DNA of 64,000 nt from assembly GCA_035771175.1 (NCBI GenBank), contig CM069598.1, positions 4,509,931 through 4,573,930 on the forward strand, read 5' to 3'. The stretch's first letter is position 1. Each line of letters starts with the position of its first letter. Source of the stretch: Paratinospora sagittata. Its lineage: Eukaryota > Streptophyta > Magnoliopsida > Ranunculales > Menispermaceae. The translations under genes and the position numbers were made by a program. Below the pieces are notes generated by a model. That model made no database searches, had not been told where the DNA came from, and saw only the letters and a program-made list of their open reading frames with translations. Below are positions 61,840 through 64,000 of the stretch, in pieces.

Positions 61840-61985
61840 ACACCCCCAACTAATCCACCAAGTGGAGTCACACGCCTGCCTCAAAGTTAAAACCCAATGG
61901 ATGAGTGACTCAAACCAGGACTTACATCCTTAAAACGCATTTAATTTTATATTGTCCAAGGCGACCATCCCAATGCCCTTGGGAG
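61840..61985 (-). mobile_element. Possible SINE fragment
   Basis: The minus strand has GGGATGGTCGCCTTGG and, about 50 bases on, CTGGTTTGAGTCAC, resembling A- and B-boxes with mismatches. Tentative. Confidence 0.3.
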
Positions 61986-62470
61986 CTTCTATATAGATCC
62001 TTACATGAATTTGTTTCATTGATGTAGGATATTTATTTAAGTAATTTGATTAAGTAGACTCATGTCATAATTAATTTAACAAAATATTTATAATAGGGAT
62101 GAACTACCTACCTAACACAATCCTTGTACAAGAGGGAGAGAGTTACAATTCTAAAATTTATTTCTAAAAATCTTTTATTTCATTTTTATTTTGTTTTTAT
62201 TTTTGTTTTGATAGGTCTGTTAATGGCATATTTCTCTTTGGCTCTTCACTTACATAATGGGCTGCAACGTGATGCGAGTGTCAACCTATCAGGGTCGCTT
62301 TCTCCTTTTTTTTTTTTAACTTACTTCTAGTTCGTCGTGCCCTGATCTCAATTCCCATTTTGGCATTTTTCTTCCAAATTTTCTTTTTCGTGGTATTGCG
62401 GACGCGAGTCGTTGCGTCACACATTGTTAAAAATTGTTAACTGGGGTGAAATTTCTCATCACCTCTTCTC
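61986..62470. other. SERAT promoter region
   Basis: AT-rich with poly-T at about 62306; no element recognised beyond the TATA box below. Confidence 0.4.
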
Positions 62471-62477
62471 TATAAAT
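62471..62477 (+). promoter_or_regulatory. TATA box of serine acetyltransferase gene
   Basis: TATAAAT, 52 bases upstream of the chosen ATG. Transcription would start near 62500, which excludes the upstream in-frame ATG at 62412. Confidence 0.65.
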
Positions 62478-62528
62478 TCATCTTCTCCCATTTTCCACAA
62501 TGCCCAGCAGCAGCTTCAACACAGCTCC

Positions 62529-63476
62529 ATGGCAACTTGCATCCATAATTCAACAACTCCAACAGCACCATCAGCTGCTACAAACTCTCTCTGCAACTAC
62601 CTCGATTTCCCACGACCCACTTTCTCATTTAACAAAAAAACATCACCACCACAACATGATCAAGATTCAGTATGGTTAAAAATCAAAGAAGAAGCCCAAT
62701 TAGACGCAGCCCAAGAACCCATCTTGTCCAATTACTACTTCACCTTAATCCTATCTCACACATGTCTAGAAACTGCACTTGCCCATCATTTATCCATGAA
62801 GCTGAGCAGCACAGGCCTTCCCACCAATGTTCTTTCTGAAGTTTTTTTGAGCGTTTTTAACTCAGATTCTGAGATCAAAGCAGCAATAAGAGATGACCTC
62901 AAAGCTGTTCTAGACCGTGACCCATCTTGCACAAGTTTGGTGGACTGTTTTCTAAACTTCAAGGGGTTCCAAGCGTGTCAAGCACATAGGGTGGCTCACA
63001 AGCTGTGGATACAAGGGAGAACAGCTCTGGCTCTGTTGATTCAGAGCAGGGTATCAGAGGTTTTTTGTGTGGATATACATCCAGCAGCTAAGTTAGGAAA
63101 TGGGATAATGTTGGATCATGCAACTGGTGTTGTGATTGGAGAGACTGCTGTGGTTGGAAATAATGTGTCAATTTTGCATGGTGTGACTTTGGGTGGAACA
63201 GGAAAAGGGTGTGGAGATAGGCATCCTAAGATTAGTGATGGGGTTTTGGTGGGTGCAGGGAGTTGTGTTTTGGGGAATGTTAAGGTTGGAGAAGGAGCAA
63301 AGATTGGTGCAGGAGCAGTGGTGTTGAAGGATGTGGATGACACAAGTACTGCTGTTGGAAACCCTGCTAGATTGATTGGAAGTAAAGGGAAGCCAAGCAA
63401 TAAGTTGGATAAGATGCCTAGTGTCACTATGGATCACACTTCTTTTCTGTCTGATTGGTCTGATTATGTGATTTGA
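62529..63476 (+). CDS. Serine O-acetyltransferase, cytosolic SERAT1;1-like
   Basis: Makes O-acetylserine from serine and acetyl-CoA, the last step before cysteine synthase, with which it forms the cysteine synthase complex. Single exon, 315 residues from ATG 62529 (MATCIHN; plant SERAT1;1 starts MATCI). The N-terminal SAT domain (about 45-190) contains EEAQLDAAQEPILSNYY and FKGFQACQAHR. The left-handed beta-helix of hexapeptide repeats (about 195-285) includes DIHPAAKLG, DHATGVVIGETAVVG and GDRHPKI with the active-site His. The C-terminal tail ends WSDYVI, the O-acetylserine lyase anchor. An upstream in-frame ATG at 62412 would add 39 residues, but the TATA box lies downstream of it. No transit peptide is obvious. 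Confidence 0.94.
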   Translation: MATCIHNSTTPTAPSAATNSLCNYLDFPRPTFSFNKKTSPPQHDQDSVWLKIKEEAQLDAAQEPILSNYYFTLILSHTCLETALAHHLSMKLSSTGLPTNVLSEVFLSVFNSDSEIKAAIRDDLKAVLDRDPSCTSLVDCFLNFKGFQACQAHRVAHKLWIQGRTALALLIQSRVSEVFCVDIHPAAKLGNGIMLDHATGVVIGETAVVGNNVSILHGVTLGGTGKGCGDRHPKISDGVLVGAGSCVLGNVKVGEGAKIGAGAVVLKDVDDTSTAVGNPARLIGSKGKPSNKLDKMPSVTMDHTSFLSDWSDYVI

Positions 63477-64000
63477 TTATTATAAGTTGAATTATTTATT
63501 CAATTGCCGAAAAGGAAAATGTCATTTTTATCTACAAAATGAATGTCTTGAGCTTGATATGAATTGTTGAATTTCCGCCTATCAATTATAACTTTATAAA
63601 TCAGTTTCTAAAAGTGACCACGGAGGAAGGACAAATGAGACTGAACATTTTCCTCTTATACATCAAACTCTTTTTTTCTCCAAGTGGGAAAAAACGGATA
63701 ACTAAAAATTGTACCACTTGCATCTTGTAACTCTTAAATAGATCTCTCTTAAAATATACATTAAACTCATTCACCCCGGGGCGGAGTTATTTGAGGGGCT
63801 AAATTTTTAAATAGCAAACCCCTGCAAATTCTCAGAACACAAAATCGCAAATCAATCACACAAGCCATTAGCATAGCACTGCGACACTATGCTAAAATCA
63901 TTTTTTTTTTCTCTTTTGGGCGCCGCGGCGCTGCGCTCCAATTTTTTTTCTTTTAAAAAGCTTCTGGGCGCCTCGATGAGCGTCGTGGCGCTCAAAAGCT
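63477..64000. other. SERAT 3' region and GC-rich repeat at window end
   Basis: 3' UTR and spacer. The last 80 bases (63921-64000) switch to GC-rich words (gggcgccgcggcgctgcgct, then a similar block) unlike anything else here, probably the edge of a transposon running off the window. Confidence 0.5.

Overview
This is a nuclear chromosome segment from a flowering plant, most likely a eudicot. The evidence is AT-rich intergenic DNA, genes with many GT-AG introns, plant-only families (STERILE APETALA F-box protein, pectinesterase, plastid ribosomal protein S10 with a transit peptide, BAHD acyltransferases), and plant-type transposons (L1 and RTE LINEs, Au SINE, TRIM, hAT-like and MULE-like MITEs). 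Exon boundaries below were derived by eye from splice sites and reading-frame continuity. All seven complete multi-exon or single-exon gene models close in frame.

Layout. 1-13.7 kb: two same-orientation (minus) copies of a BAHD acyltransferase of the omega-hydroxypalmitate O-feruloyltransferase type, about 12.4 kb apart. The left copy is intact but cut by the window edge; the right copy has a one-base frameshift. Between them lie a decayed L1 LINE (about 2.1-9.4 kb) carrying a nested hAT-like MITE, a second MITE of the same type, a SINE-like stretch and a 5'-truncated minus-strand L1 tail. 14.9-21.3 kb: TIM50, 10 exons (+). 22.3-24.3 kb: ZIP metal transporter, 3 exons (+). 24.3-31.7 kb: gene-free, with a complete MULE-type MITE. 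31.9-35.9 kb: STERILE APETALA-like gene, 2 exons (+). 38.7-40.3 kb: pectinesterase, 5 exons (-). 40.3-44.4 kb: gene-free AT-rich DNA with a possible Copia gag scrap. 44.5-53.8 kb: ADA2 transcriptional adaptor, 13 exons (+). 54.8-59.7 kb: plastid ribosomal protein S10, 3 exons (+), whose second intron holds a MITE and a complete 274-bp TRIM. 62.5-63.5 kb: serine acetyltransferase, single exon (+).

The genes are unrelated housekeeping, developmental and metabolic genes and do not form a pathway or cluster; only the BAHD pair is a local duplication. The most informative content is the layered small-transposon record. There are three hAT-like MITEs with 8-bp target duplications, two of them internally duplicated. 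There is a 764-bp MULE-like MITE with a perfect 10-bp target duplication and a 274-bp TRIM with 76-bp LTRs and a 5-bp target duplication. RTE LINE 3' ends recur at about nine places, several in introns or right beside genes. I found no CRISPR array, no functional tRNA or rRNA gene, and no sign of a novel multi-gene system.
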